Positions 36,710-44,042 of a DNA stretch of 64,000 nucleotides are shown here, one piece after another. The stretch is taken from NCBI RefSeq assembly GCF_030540765.1, contig NZ_JAUOEL010000011.1, positions 1-64,000 of the forward strand, in the 5' to 3' direction. Position numbers and translations under genes: made by a program. This DNA comes from Flavivirga jejuensis (lineage in GTDB: Bacteria; Bacteroidota; Bacteroidia; Flavobacteriales; Flavobacteriaceae). The notes beneath the pieces were generated by a model. That model had not been told where the DNA came from and made no database searches. It saw only the letters and a program-made list of their open reading frames with translations. The stretch's first letter is position 1; every line of letters begins with the position of its first letter.

Positions 36710-36771
36710 TATAATCCGTGATTTTTATTTTCGATATAGCTTATTATATGAAGCTATCCCCTCATTATAAA
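36710..36771. repeat. structured interspersed repeat, copy 3 (partial)
   Basis: TATAATCCGTGATTTTTATT, then ATAGCTTATTATATGAAGCT and CATTATAAA match copies 2 and 4. ATAGCTT and AAGCTAT form a 7-bp hairpin. The 3' GCTAGCGG palindrome is absent or replaced by unrelated sequence containing a CAAGTTCAAAACTTG palindrome. Confidence 0.65.
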
Positions 36772-36865
36772 AAATATGTAAACTTTTTTTAGTACGAGAC
36801 AGCTTTAACGCCACAAGTTCAAAACTTGCGGTAGCGCATACTAGGGAATAGAGGGGTAGTTATTT

Positions 36866-37054
36866 TTAATTTTTTTTGTCAATTAGAGTAATGGTCAGTT
36901 TATTCTTTTGTTGCTTAACTTCAATTTCTTTTCCAATTTCAAATCCAAGTTTTTTCAACCATCTTCCCTCAAGTCGGATTTCAGGAATAGTAGTATAATC
37001 CCAAGTTCGGATTCTGAATTTTTTATAGACTTTTAATTTTCTTAGTTTATTCAA
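36866..37054 (-). CDS. SymE-like small protein
   Basis: 62 residues. The segment PEIRLEGRWLKKLGFEIGKE and then VKQQKNKLTITLI matches the SymE (AbrB-fold-like) toxin domain: P-x-I-x-L-x-G-x-W-L-x-x-x-G-F. In E. coli SymE is an SOS-induced RNA-cleaving toxin controlled by the antisense RNA SymR; many Bacteroidetes homologues are chromosomal and of unknown role. The start is TTG at 37054 since the frame is closed just upstream by TGA at 37060-37058 and no in-frame ATG precedes it. It is divergent from an XRE regulator with 95 bases of shared control region. Confidence 0.8.
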   Translation of the reverse strand: MNKLRKLKVYKKFRIRTWDYTTIPEIRLEGRWLKKLGFEIGKEIEVKQQKNKLTITLIDKKN

Positions 37055-37065
37055 TTGTCATACTA

Positions 37066-37131
37066 TTATACGACAAACTTAGTAAATAAAATCTTCATGT
37101 CAAACTTTTATATGACAAAATTGTCGTATAA
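37066..37131. promoter_or_regulatory. shared operator region of the SymE/XRE pair
   Basis: TTATACGACAA at 37066-37076 is the exact inverse of TTGTCGTATAA at 37121-37131. The right element also forms a near-perfect 24-bp palindrome (37108-37131: TTATATGACAAAATTGTCGT then ATAA). Further TGTC/GACA half-sites lie at 37057, 37098 and 37114. Such spacing between divergent genes is expected for operator sites of the XRE protein. Confidence 0.65.
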
Positions 37132-37149
37132 TTAATTGACATTTGTTTT

Positions 37150-37365
37150 GTGGACAAGGAACAGCTTAAAAAGAAAATCGGTCAACGTATCGTTGAGTTA
37201 AGAAATCAGAAGGGTTGGAATCAATCTGATTTAGCCCGTGCTTGTAATAAAGATAGGCAAGCAATGGAGAAATTAGAAAATGGAAAAGTCAATCCGACAC
37301 TTTTCACTTTATTGGAAATTTCAAAGGCTTTAGAAACTACTTTATCGGAGTTGATTAATTTTTAG
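37150..37365 (+). CDS. XRE-family helix-turn-helix regulator
   Basis: 71 residues, nearly all one HTH_XRE domain: KIGQRIVELRNQKGWNQSDL, ARACNKDRQAMEKLENGK, then NPTLFTLLEISKALETTLSE. The start is GTG at 37150 (coding MDKEQLKKKIGQ). Proteins of this size typically repress their own promoter and that of a neighbouring gene; the inverted TTATACGACAA sites just upstream are the likely targets. Together with the SymE-like gene it may form a toxin-regulator module, although classical SymE systems use antisense RNA. Confidence 0.9.
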   Translation: MDKEQLKKKIGQRIVELRNQKGWNQSDLARACNKDRQAMEKLENGKVNPTLFTLLEISKALETTLSELINF

Positions 37366-37366
37366 A

Positions 37367-37606
37367 TTAATAATTTTCAAGAAAACTTTTTAGGTCAGTT
37401 TTTTTATCAGGGATTAAACTTTGTTCTTGATAAAAATAGACATCTGGATTTTCATTTCCGTCAGCCTTGAAATGCCAAAACATATATCCTTGATGCATCA
37501 TAAAAACAAAATCATTGTTGGCTAAAAAATTTTTGGCATTATCTTCTTCTAATAATCCGTGATTTTTATCTCCAATATAGCCTATTGTATGGGGGTATCT
37601 CTTCAT
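37367..37606 (-). pseudogene. SMI1/KNR4-like immunity protein, 3' fragment
   Basis: The last about 60 codons encode LLEEDNAKNFLANNDFVFMM, HQGYMFWHFKADGNENPDVY and SFLENY, the C-terminal part of SMI1/KNR4 (SUKH) proteins, which usually have 130-180 residues and serve as immunity proteins to polymorphic toxins. The first about 17 codons of the open frame belong to interspersed repeat copy 4, which has replaced the 5' part. The frame is open by chance into the repeat. Hence a truncated, probably dead gene. Confidence 0.7.
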
Positions 37607-37658
37607 TATAAAAGGTTTATGTTTGTTACGGGCACGGAAAGAATTTCCGCGCTAGCGG
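37551..37658. repeat. structured interspersed repeat, copy 4
   Basis: AATAATCCGTGATTTTTATC at the left, TTACGGGCACGGAAAGAATT and CCGCGCTAGCGG at the right; clear similarity to copy 2 and to the ends of copies 1 and 3. It interrupts the SMI1/KNR4-like gene. Confidence 0.75.
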
Positions 37659-37678
37659 GGTTTTGTTGTAGCCAGTAT

Positions 37679-38320
37679 TTATTTCAGCCAGTATTCCAAT
37701 TCCGTGTCTGCATAAAACGGTCCATAAGAAATTCTCACTTCTCTAATTCCAGGTTTAGGAATCAAAAATGACATCTTAACTTTTCCTGTCCGATTATCAA
37801 TTAACGTTTCAATTTTCACATATTTCTCAGATACAATTCCCTCTTTTTTTGCCTTTTTCTCGATTTTTCTCGACTTGCGTATTGTTCTATTATTTGGCGA
37901 GCAACCAAAAACAGCTGTATATTTTCTTGGTTTAATCGAATCTAAAGTGCTTTTGTTTATAGTTGGTTCTATAAAATACTCATAATCATTAAAGCTCACA
38001 CCAATTCCTTTTTCATTGTTTTCATAAGAATATATATGATTGTTTTCGAATAAATATTCTTCTATGATTCCATAATGCTCTTCATAATAATTATATCCCT
38101 CGACTATTATAATCGTTGAATTAGTAGAATCAATTCTTTTTTGAGTCTGATAGCTTTCTCTTTTTGAGATTAACAAATTAAAATACTCAATTTGTTCAGG
38201 CGAAAATTCAGTTTTTAGCGAATCCAATGTTTTAATAGATATTTCATTCCAACTATCTGTCTTTTGTGCAAAAGTGAATAAAGGAAGCAATAGTATTAAA
38301 ATTAAGATGGATTTTCTCAT
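37679..38320 (-). CDS. secreted protein of unknown function
   Basis: 213 residues. Signal peptide MRKSILILILLLPLFTFA cut before QKTDSW. The rest is hydrophilic with a charged KKAKKEGI stretch and a C-terminal domain (TGKVKMSFLIPKPGIREVRI) that suggests a beta-sheet. No family recognised. GTTGTAGCC (37665-37673) and GGCTACAAC (38324-38332) lie just outside both ends of the gene as an inverted repeat, so it may have arrived as a mobile cassette. Confidence 0.65.
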   Translation of the reverse strand: MRKSILILILLLPLFTFAQKTDSWNEISIKTLDSLKTEFSPEQIEYFNLLISKRESYQTQKRIDSTNSTIIIVEGYNYYEEHYGIIEEYLFENNHIYSYENNEKGIGVSFNDYEYFIEPTINKSTLDSIKPRKYTAVFGCSPNNRTIRKSRKIEKKAKKEGIVSEKYVKIETLIDNRTGKVKMSFLIPKPGIREVRISYGPFYADTELEYWLK

Positions 38321-38575
38321 ATTGGCTACAACAATTATATATAGTTAATAAGGGAGCTATATATTTCTATATCAAAAGTAGTAAATCTTTTATTTTATTA
38401 TACGCTTTCATAAAGTATGTTTTGTTATTCTCTAAAGCTTGAACAGAAGGCATCGTTTTAAATGAAGTTCGATTTTCGTAAATGTTTTTAAGTATACGAA
38501 TCTGTTTTAATGATTTATATACGACTTAAACGAAGTTGTCTAAAAAATCACAAAATCAAAAAGCTAGAAAGCGAA

Positions 38576-39187
38576 TTAATTTGATTCCAATTTCATATTG
38601 GTATTCAAATAATCTATATACTCTAAAAGGGCATCTTTCCCAATATTTTTAGAAGATGACGTTATAAAATAATTAGGCATCGTTTCCCATGTTTCTAAAA
38701 GAATGGTTTTATAAGCTTCCACATGGTTTTCAATGGCTTTGGGTTTTAGTTTATCGGCCTTTGTGAAAACAATAGAGAAAGGTATCCCATTTTCACCTAG
38801 CCATTGCATGAATTCTAAATCTATAGGTTGTGGAGTATGCCTAATATCCACTAAAATAAAAGCAGTTACAAGTTGCTCTCGCAGTCCGAAGTATTGCGTT
38901 ATAAATTTTTGAAATACTTTTTTAGAGCTTTTAGAAACACGTGCATAGCCATAACCAGGCAAATCTACCAAATGCCAGTTTTTATTGATTAAAAAGTGGT
39001 TTATTAATTGCGTTTTCCCTGGTCTGCCAGATGTTTTGGCTAGGCTTTTTCGACTGGTCAACATATTTATGAGTGACGATTTGCCAACATTACTTCTGCC
39101 AATAAACGCGTATTCGGGCAACATGCTTTTTGGGCATTTAGCAACATCTGAGTTGCTCATTACAAATTCGGCAGATTTAATATGCAT
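38576..39187 (-). CDS. engB: ribosome biogenesis GTPase EngB (YihA/YsxC)
   Basis: 203 residues. G1 loop GRSNVGKSS at 30-38, switch region with GKTQLINHFL, G3 DLPGYGYARV, G4 TKADKLK and G5 ITSSSKNIGKD. All G-motifs are intact. EngB is a small cytoplasmic GTPase needed for large-subunit assembly. It forms a minus-strand pair with the alpha/beta hydrolase upstream (55 bases apart) just before the dcw cluster. Confidence 0.96.
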   Translation of the reverse strand: MHIKSAEFVMSNSDVAKCPKSMLPEYAFIGRSNVGKSSLINMLTSRKSLAKTSGRPGKTQLINHFLINKNWHLVDLPGYGYARVSKSSKKVFQKFITQYFGLREQLVTAFILVDIRHTPQPIDLEFMQWLGENGIPFSIVFTKADKLKPKAIENHVEAYKTILLETWETMPNYFITSSSKNIGKDALLEYIDYLNTNMKLESN

Positions 39188-39241
39188 CTCCTTCTAAGAA
39201 AATAATTAGTTTGAGTAAATTAATTACATGTCGATTATTAA

Positions 39242-40006
39242 CTAAAGCTCTCTTTTACTTAACCATCCATCAAGAATAGTATTGAATTCATCTGGGTGCT
39301 CCATCATAGGAGCGTGCCCACATTTATCTATCCAAAACAAATCAGAATTAGGTAGAAGCTCGTTAAATTCTTCACCAACTTCTGGAGGTGTAACAGTATC
39401 GTTTTTACCCCAAATAATACAAGTTGGCGTTTTTATGTTGGGTAGATCTTTGGCCATATTATGTCTTATAGCGCTTTTAGCAATGGCCAGTGTCTTTATA
39501 AGTTTGTTACGATCGTTTACAGTTTCATAAACTTCATCAACAATCTCTTTAGAGGCAACCAAAGGGTCGTAAAAAACCTCTTGCGCTTTCTTTTTAATGA
39601 CTTCATAATCACTACGCTTTGTGTAGCCACCACCCATTGCACTTTCGTAAAGTCCAGAGCTTCCTGTAATAATAAGCGCTTTTACTTTTTCTGGATACAA
39701 TTTAGTGTGGTATAAACCAATATGTCCGCCTAGCGAATTTCCTAGTAAAATAACTTCGTCAAAACCTTTAAATTCTATAAAATCATGTACGTACTTAGCA
39801 AAGCTTTTTACATTGGTCTTCAACAAAGACATGGTGTAGATAGGTAGTTCTGGAATAATGATTTTATAGTCTTTTAAGCTAAAATAATCTGAAACGGCAT
39901 TAAAATTACTTAATCCTCCCATAAGGCCATGTAATACTAGTATTGGCGTGCCTTCTCCTACTTCAAAGTAACTGTATTCTTTTTCTTTTTTTAAACGATG
40001 CATCAT
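39242..40006 (-). CDS. alpha/beta-fold hydrolase
   Basis: 254 residues. LVLHGLMGGLSNF is the oxyanion-hole region, GNSLGGHIGL contains the nucleophile Ser, the acid is Asp in IIWGKNDTVTPPEV, and the His lies in DKCGHAPMMEHPDEF. All parts of the catalytic triad are present. Substrate unknown; in Flavobacteriaceae this gene commonly sits between engB and mraZ. Start at 40006 or one codon later. Confidence 0.88.
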   Translation of the reverse strand: MMHRLKKEKEYSYFEVGEGTPILVLHGLMGGLSNFNAVSDYFSLKDYKIIIPELPIYTMSLLKTNVKSFAKYVHDFIEFKGFDEVILLGNSLGGHIGLYHTKLYPEKVKALIITGSSGLYESAMGGGYTKRSDYEVIKKKAQEVFYDPLVASKEIVDEVYETVNDRNKLIKTLAIAKSAIRHNMAKDLPNIKTPTCIIWGKNDTVTPPEVGEEFNELLPNSDLFWIDKCGHAPMMEHPDEFNTILDGWLSKREL

Positions 40007-40220
40007 TATGAATTGGTCACTGCATTAAGAACAAATATAGTTAATTCATTCATATTTTAACTATTTAAATTTTTTGTCAAAAATAAGGCTTTTCAAAAAG
40101 ATGTTAATAAAATATATGCTATTAAATTTTTCTTCTTTAACGTGTTGTTGGTCAGTGTTAGGTGTCTTTTTTTTAGAAAAAAACAGGATTTAATCTTCAT
40201 TTAATCGAAAAATTATTAAC

Positions 40221-40250
40221 AAAGTGGTATAATGTGGTAAAAAGTGGTGT
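40221..40250 (+). promoter_or_regulatory. MraZ-binding box (three 10-bp repeats)
   Basis: AAAGTGGTAT, AATGTGGTAA and AAAGTGGTGT follow one another without gap, so GTGGT recurs exactly every ten bases. Known MraZ operators consist of three or four short G-rich direct repeats at a 10-bp period upstream of mraZ. It lies 50 bases before the mraZ start and just before a -7 box. Confidence 0.75.
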
Positions 40251-40259
40251 ATTTTTCGA

Positions 40260-40267
40260 TATATTTG
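40260..40267 (+). promoter_or_regulatory. dcw promoter -7 box
   Basis: TATATTTG fits the Bacteroidetes TAnnTTTG consensus exactly and lies 33 bases upstream of the mraZ start codon. The -33 region would fall inside the MraZ repeats, which fits repression by occlusion. Confidence 0.6.
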
Positions 40268-40299
40268 AAACTTAAACATTAAAATTTCAACAAACCGTT

Positions 40300-40770
40300 T
40301 TGGACTTACTAACAGGGACATACGATTGCAAAGTAGATGCAAAGGGCAGATTAATGATGCCAGCTGCTTTAAAAAAGCAGTTGTCTACTATTTTACCTGA
40401 TGGTTTTGTGTTGCGTCGTTCTGTATTTCAAAAGTGTTTGGAATTGTATCCAATGGGAGAATGGCAAATTTTAATGCAAAAAATGAACAAACTTAATAAG
40501 TTTAAAAAGAAAAACAACGATTTTATTCGCAGGTTTACTGCGGGTGCAAAAGTGGTTGATGTTGATGTTAATGGTAGATTGTTAATACCGAAAGACTTAA
40601 CAGTGTTTGCTGATATTTCGAAAAATATAGTTGTGGCATCGGCTATAAATATTATTGAGATTTGGGATAAAGATTTATATGAACAAGCCATTGATGATGC
40701 AGCTATCGATTTTTCGGATCTAGCTGAGGAAGTAATGGGACAAGACGACGATGACGATGGAATATCATAG
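40300..40770 (+). CDS. mraZ: transcriptional regulator MraZ
   Basis: 156 residues with two MraZ/AbrB-like domains: TYDCKVDAKGRLMMPAALKK at the start and AKVVDVDVNGRLLIPKDLTV in the middle. First gene of the dcw cluster. The start is TTG at 40300 (MDLLTGTYDC); no ATG fits the conserved N-terminus. MraZ represses its own operon in other bacteria, and a three-repeat box lies upstream. The gene overlaps rsmH by 20 bases. Confidence 0.94.
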   Translation: MDLLTGTYDCKVDAKGRLMMPAALKKQLSTILPDGFVLRRSVFQKCLELYPMGEWQILMQKMNKLNKFKKKNNDFIRRFTAGAKVVDVDVNGRLLIPKDLTVFADISKNIVVASAINIIEIWDKDLYEQAIDDAAIDFSDLAEEVMGQDDDDDGIS

Positions 40771-41653
40771 CCCTGTACTTTTAAAAGAAACCGTTGATGG
40801 TTTAGATGTTAAGCCAGATGGTGTTTACGTGGATGTCACATTTGGAGGTGGTGGTCACAGTAAAGAAATATTAAGTAGGCTTGGAGAACATGGAAAATTA
40901 TTTGCCTTTGATCAGGATGCAGATGCTCTAAAAAATACAATTGACGATCCTCGATTTACATTGATTCATGAAAATTTTAGATATGTAAAACGATTTTTAC
41001 GCTTTCATGGAGTGAAGCAAGTAGATGGTGTTTTGGCAGATTTTGGTGTCTCTTCGCATCAATTTGACGTTGCAGAAAGAGGGTTTTCTACACGTTTTGA
41101 GGCGGATTTGGATATGCGAATGAATCAGCAAAACCAATTATCTGCTTTTCATGTGGTGAATAAATATGAGGAAGAGGCATTAAAACAAGTGTTTTTGCAA
41201 TATGGAGAATTGCGTGCTGCACCAGCTATGGCAAGATTGATAGTTGAATATAGAGAAACAGAGCCTATAGTAACAAGCGAGCAGCTAAAAAAGGTATTGA
41301 AGAAGTTTTTACCACCAAGACATGAAAATAAAGTATTGGCTCAAATTTATCAAGCTATTCGTATAGAGGTAAATCAGGAGATTGAAGTTTTAAAGGAGTT
41401 TTTAGGACAAACACCAGACGTTTTGTTTAAGGGCGGTCGGTTAAGTTTTATATCCTATCACTCGCTAGAAGATAGATTGGTGAAACGGTTTATTAGAAAT
41501 GGATTGTTTGAAGGGGAACCAGAGCGCGATATGTTTGGGAATTTTGAAGTGCCATTAAAAAAAGTAAATGGTTTGATTGTTCCTTCAAAAGAAGAAATAA
41601 AAATTAATAGTAGAGCTAGAAGCGCAAAATTGCGAATTGCAGAAAAATTATAA
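40751..41653 (+). CDS. rsmH: 16S rRNA m4C1402 methyltransferase RsmH
   Basis: 300 residues. YHSPVLLKETVDGL at the start, the SAM site VDVTFGGGGHSKEIL, LADFGVSSHQFDVAERGFS, FDLDMRM-type segment EADLDMRMNQ, and the C-terminal ISYHSLEDRLVKRFIR. All are hallmarks of RsmH (MraW), which methylates C1402 of 16S rRNA. Starts inside mraZ (20-base overlap), so translation is probably coupled; ATG at 40757 is an alternative start. Confidence 0.96.
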   Translation: MTMEYHSPVLLKETVDGLDVKPDGVYVDVTFGGGGHSKEILSRLGEHGKLFAFDQDADALKNTIDDPRFTLIHENFRYVKRFLRFHGVKQVDGVLADFGVSSHQFDVAERGFSTRFEADLDMRMNQQNQLSAFHVVNKYEEEALKQVFLQYGELRAAPAMARLIVEYRETEPIVTSEQLKKVLKKFLPPRHENKVLAQIYQAIRIEVNQEIEVLKEFLGQTPDVLFKGGRLSFISYHSLEDRLVKRFIRNGLFEGEPERDMFGNFEVPLKKVNGLIVPSKEEIKINSRARSAKLRIAEKL

Positions 41654-41664
41654 ATAACAAAATG

Positions 41665-41693
41665 CTTCCTTTTGGGAAGAGATCGCGAAGCGA
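41665..41693 (+). repeat. leader hairpins upstream of ftsL
   Basis: CTTCC-TTTTG-GGAAG (41665-41679) followed by TCGC-GAA-GCGA (41683-41693) ends four bases before the ftsL start. The segment GGGAAGA..TCG..GAA..GACA recurs before ftsW (48302-48332). Confidence 0.55.
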
Positions 41694-41696
41694 CAA

Positions 41697-42020
41697 ATGA
41701 GAATGAAAAAAAATATCTATAACATATTAAAAGGAACTTTTTTAGTTAGTGATGATTCTTTTAAGAATTGGAGGTTTATCATTTTTATTTCTGTTTTGGC
41801 AATTATAATGGTAGCAAGTTCGCATAGTGCTGATAAAAAAGTGTACGAAATCGCCCGATTAAAAAATGAAGTTAAAGAAATGCGTTCGGCATTTGTAGAT
41901 GGTCGTTCTCGGCTTATGAGGCTTAAAATGGAGTCGGCAGTTATTAGAAGAATGAAAGAAAAAGGATTGTCGCCTTCGGTGATTCCTCCTAAAAAAATAA
42001 AAGTAAAATCTCAAAATTAA
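41697..42020 (+). CDS. ftsL: FtsL-like divisome protein
   Basis: 107 residues: a short cytoplasmic part (about 1-22), one membrane helix (WRFIIFISVLAIIMVASS, about 25-42) and a periplasmic coiled coil (EIARLKNEVKEMRSAFVDGR then SRLMRLKMES). This bitopic layout and the position between rsmH and ftsI define FtsL, which forms a complex with FtsB and FtsQ. Sequence identity in the family is low, so the call relies on topology and context. The start may be either ATG (41697 or 41703). Confidence 0.88.
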   Translation: MRMKKNIYNILKGTFLVSDDSFKNWRFIIFISVLAIIMVASSHSADKKVYEIARLKNEVKEMRSAFVDGRSRLMRLKMESAVIRRMKEKGLSPSVIPPKKIKVKSQN

Positions 42021-42029
42021 AGTAAGCCC

Positions 42030-44042
42030 TTGGCAGTAAACGAAAAAGGCATATTAAACCGATTGTATTTTATAGCAGGATGTATGTTCGTCTTCGGGCT
42101 TGCTGTGCTGTTTAAATTGCTAAGTATTCAGTTTATACAAGGTGATAAGTATCGTGCTTTGGTTGATAAAAGAGATATTCAAGATATTACAATACCCGCT
42201 AATAGGGGTAATGTTTATGCAGGTGATGGTAGCTTGTTGGCAACATCAATTCCTAAGTATAATATCGCTATAGATGCTGTGACATCTGGTACTAAGACCT
42301 TCGAAGAATTTGTTAAGCCGTTATGTGATTCTCTTTCTGGTTATTTAGGGAGGTCTCCAGGTTATTATGAAAAAGAAATAAGGAAAGCGAGATTAAATAA
42401 GAATCAATATTACTTGTTAGTTGAAAATATTAATTACTCAGATTATATCCGATTTAGAAATTTTCCGCTTTTAAAACGAGGCGTTATTTCTGGAGGATTA
42501 ATTGTTGAGCAAACAACAAAACGTGAGCTTCCTATGGGGAGTATTGCTAGTCGTACTATTGGTTATGAGCGTTTTGATGATGATGGGAATGTGACCAGAC
42601 CAGGTATTGATGGTGCTTTTGGACTGAAATACTTAAGAGGGACTGATGGATTGAGAAAAATGCAGAAAATAGGGAAAGGTAAGTGGAAACCGATGACCGA
42701 TTATAACCAGATAGAGCCAAAAGATGGTTATGATGTCTATACGACTATAGATGTAAATATTCAGGATATTGCGCATCATGCCCTTTCAAAACAATTAGAA
42801 CTTTATGAAGCGGAGCATGGTTGTGTGGTTGTTATGGAGGTTAAAACAGGAGAGATTAAAGCGATTGCGAATCTGGGTAGAACGAGCAAGGGAGGGTATT
42901 ATGAAAAATTAAATTATGCTGTAGGAGAAAGTCATGAACCAGGTTCTACATTTAAGTTGATGGCATTTATGGCGGCTTTAGAAGATGAGGTTATTGATAC
43001 ATCCACAATTGTTGATACTAAAAAAGGTAGAAAGAGATTTTATGGTAGATATGTGCATGATTCTCATTATGGAGGTTATGGGAAAATTTCTGCAGCTCGT
43101 GCGCTAGAGGTTTCTTCAAATATTGGTTTGGCTACTATAATAGATAAGCATTATTCAGATAACCCAAAAAAATTCATAAATAAGATTAAAGAATGGCATT
43201 TAAACGAGCCTTTAGGGATTCCTATTATTGGAGAGGGGAAGCCTGATATTCCTGAACCAGGTGATGAAAATTGGAGTAGAAATGCGCTTCCTTCAATGGC
43301 GTATGGTTATAATTTAGAATTAACACCGCTTCAAACTTTGGCATTTTATAATGCAGTCGCTAATGATGGGGAGCTTATTAAACCACAGTTCTTAAAAGCT
43401 GTAAAAGAATTTGATAAAGAAATTGAAACTTTTGGTAAAGAAGTTATTAAGAAACGAATTTGTTCTGATGTAACTTTAAGTAAAGTACGAGAAGTTTTAA
43501 AAAACATTGTGATAAGAGGTACGGGAACGAAATTGTATTCTGAGAATTTCTCAATGGCAGGAAAAACAGGTACTGCAAGAACTGAATATTGGATGGAAGA
43601 TTGGGAGAAGAACAAAAGGTACATATCTTCCTTTGTGGGGTATTTTCCTGTTGAAAAACCTAAATACTCATGTATTGTAGTTATTCATAAACCAAGTACT
43701 AAGGTTGGTTTTTATGGAGCTGATGTTACAGGGCCTGTATTTAAAAGAATAGCACAAAAAATATATACGGATACACCATTGATTGATGAGGTGGAGTCGT
43801 TAGATGTTAAGATTGCATCAGTAGAAAAAGAATACGATGCTTTTTATCAAACAGGAAGCACCTATAGAACGATCATGCCAAATGTGATTGGTCTACCAGC
43901 AATGGATGCTTTAGCGCTTTTAGAGAACATGGATGTAGAGGTAAAGGTGAAACTTAAAGGAAGTGGTGTTGTGAAAGAGCAATCTGTTAATAAAAATGAG
44001 AAATTAAAAAATAATCAAATAGTCGTTTTAAAAGCTTCATGA
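42030..44042 (+). CDS. ftsI: division transpeptidase FtsI (PBP3) with PASTA domain
   Basis: 670 residues. Start TTG at 42030 (MAVNEKGILNRLYFIAG). One membrane helix, a PBP dimerisation domain (about 55-230), and a transpeptidase domain with Ser306-T-F-K309 (SxxK), SSN near residue 363 and K512-T-G514 (KTG), all intact. A PASTA domain (TIMPNVIGLPAMDALALLEN) closes the protein, as in many Bacteroidetes and Firmicutes division PBPs but not in E. coli. It cross-links septal peptidoglycan. The last four bases overlap murE (ATGA at 44039). Confidence 0.95.
   Translation: MAVNEKGILNRLYFIAGCMFVFGLAVLFKLLSIQFIQGDKYRALVDKRDIQDITIPANRGNVYAGDGSLLATSIPKYNIAIDAVTSGTKTFEEFVKPLCDSLSGYLGRSPGYYEKEIRKARLNKNQYYLLVENINYSDYIRFRNFPLLKRGVISGGLIVEQTTKRELPMGSIASRTIGYERFDDDGNVTRPGIDGAFGLKYLRGTDGLRKMQKIGKGKWKPMTDYNQIEPKDGYDVYTTIDVNIQDIAHHALSKQLELYEAEHGCVVVMEVKTGEIKAIANLGRTSKGGYYEKLNYAVGESHEPGSTFKLMAFMAALEDEVIDTSTIVDTKKGRKRFYGRYVHDSHYGGYGKISAARALEVSSNIGLATIIDKHYSDNPKKFINKIKEWHLNEPLGIPIIGEGKPDIPEPGDENWSRNALPSMAYGYNLELTPLQTLAFYNAVANDGELIKPQFLKAVKEFDKEIETFGKEVIKKRICSDVTLSKVREVLKNIVIRGTGTKLYSENFSMAGKTGTARTEYWMEDWEKNKRYISSFVGYFPVEKPKYSCIVVIHKPSTKVGFYGADVTGPVFKRIAQKIYTDTPLIDEVESLDVKIASVEKEYDAFYQTGSTYRTIMPNVIGLPAMDALALLENMDVEVKVKLKGSGVVKEQSVNKNEKLKNNQIVVLKAS

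Noticed and set aside
41697-41708. Downstream ATG at 41703 as the ftsL start
   Set aside because: Both starts are possible; the first is kept because it follows the leader hairpins at the same spacing, but this is not decisive.
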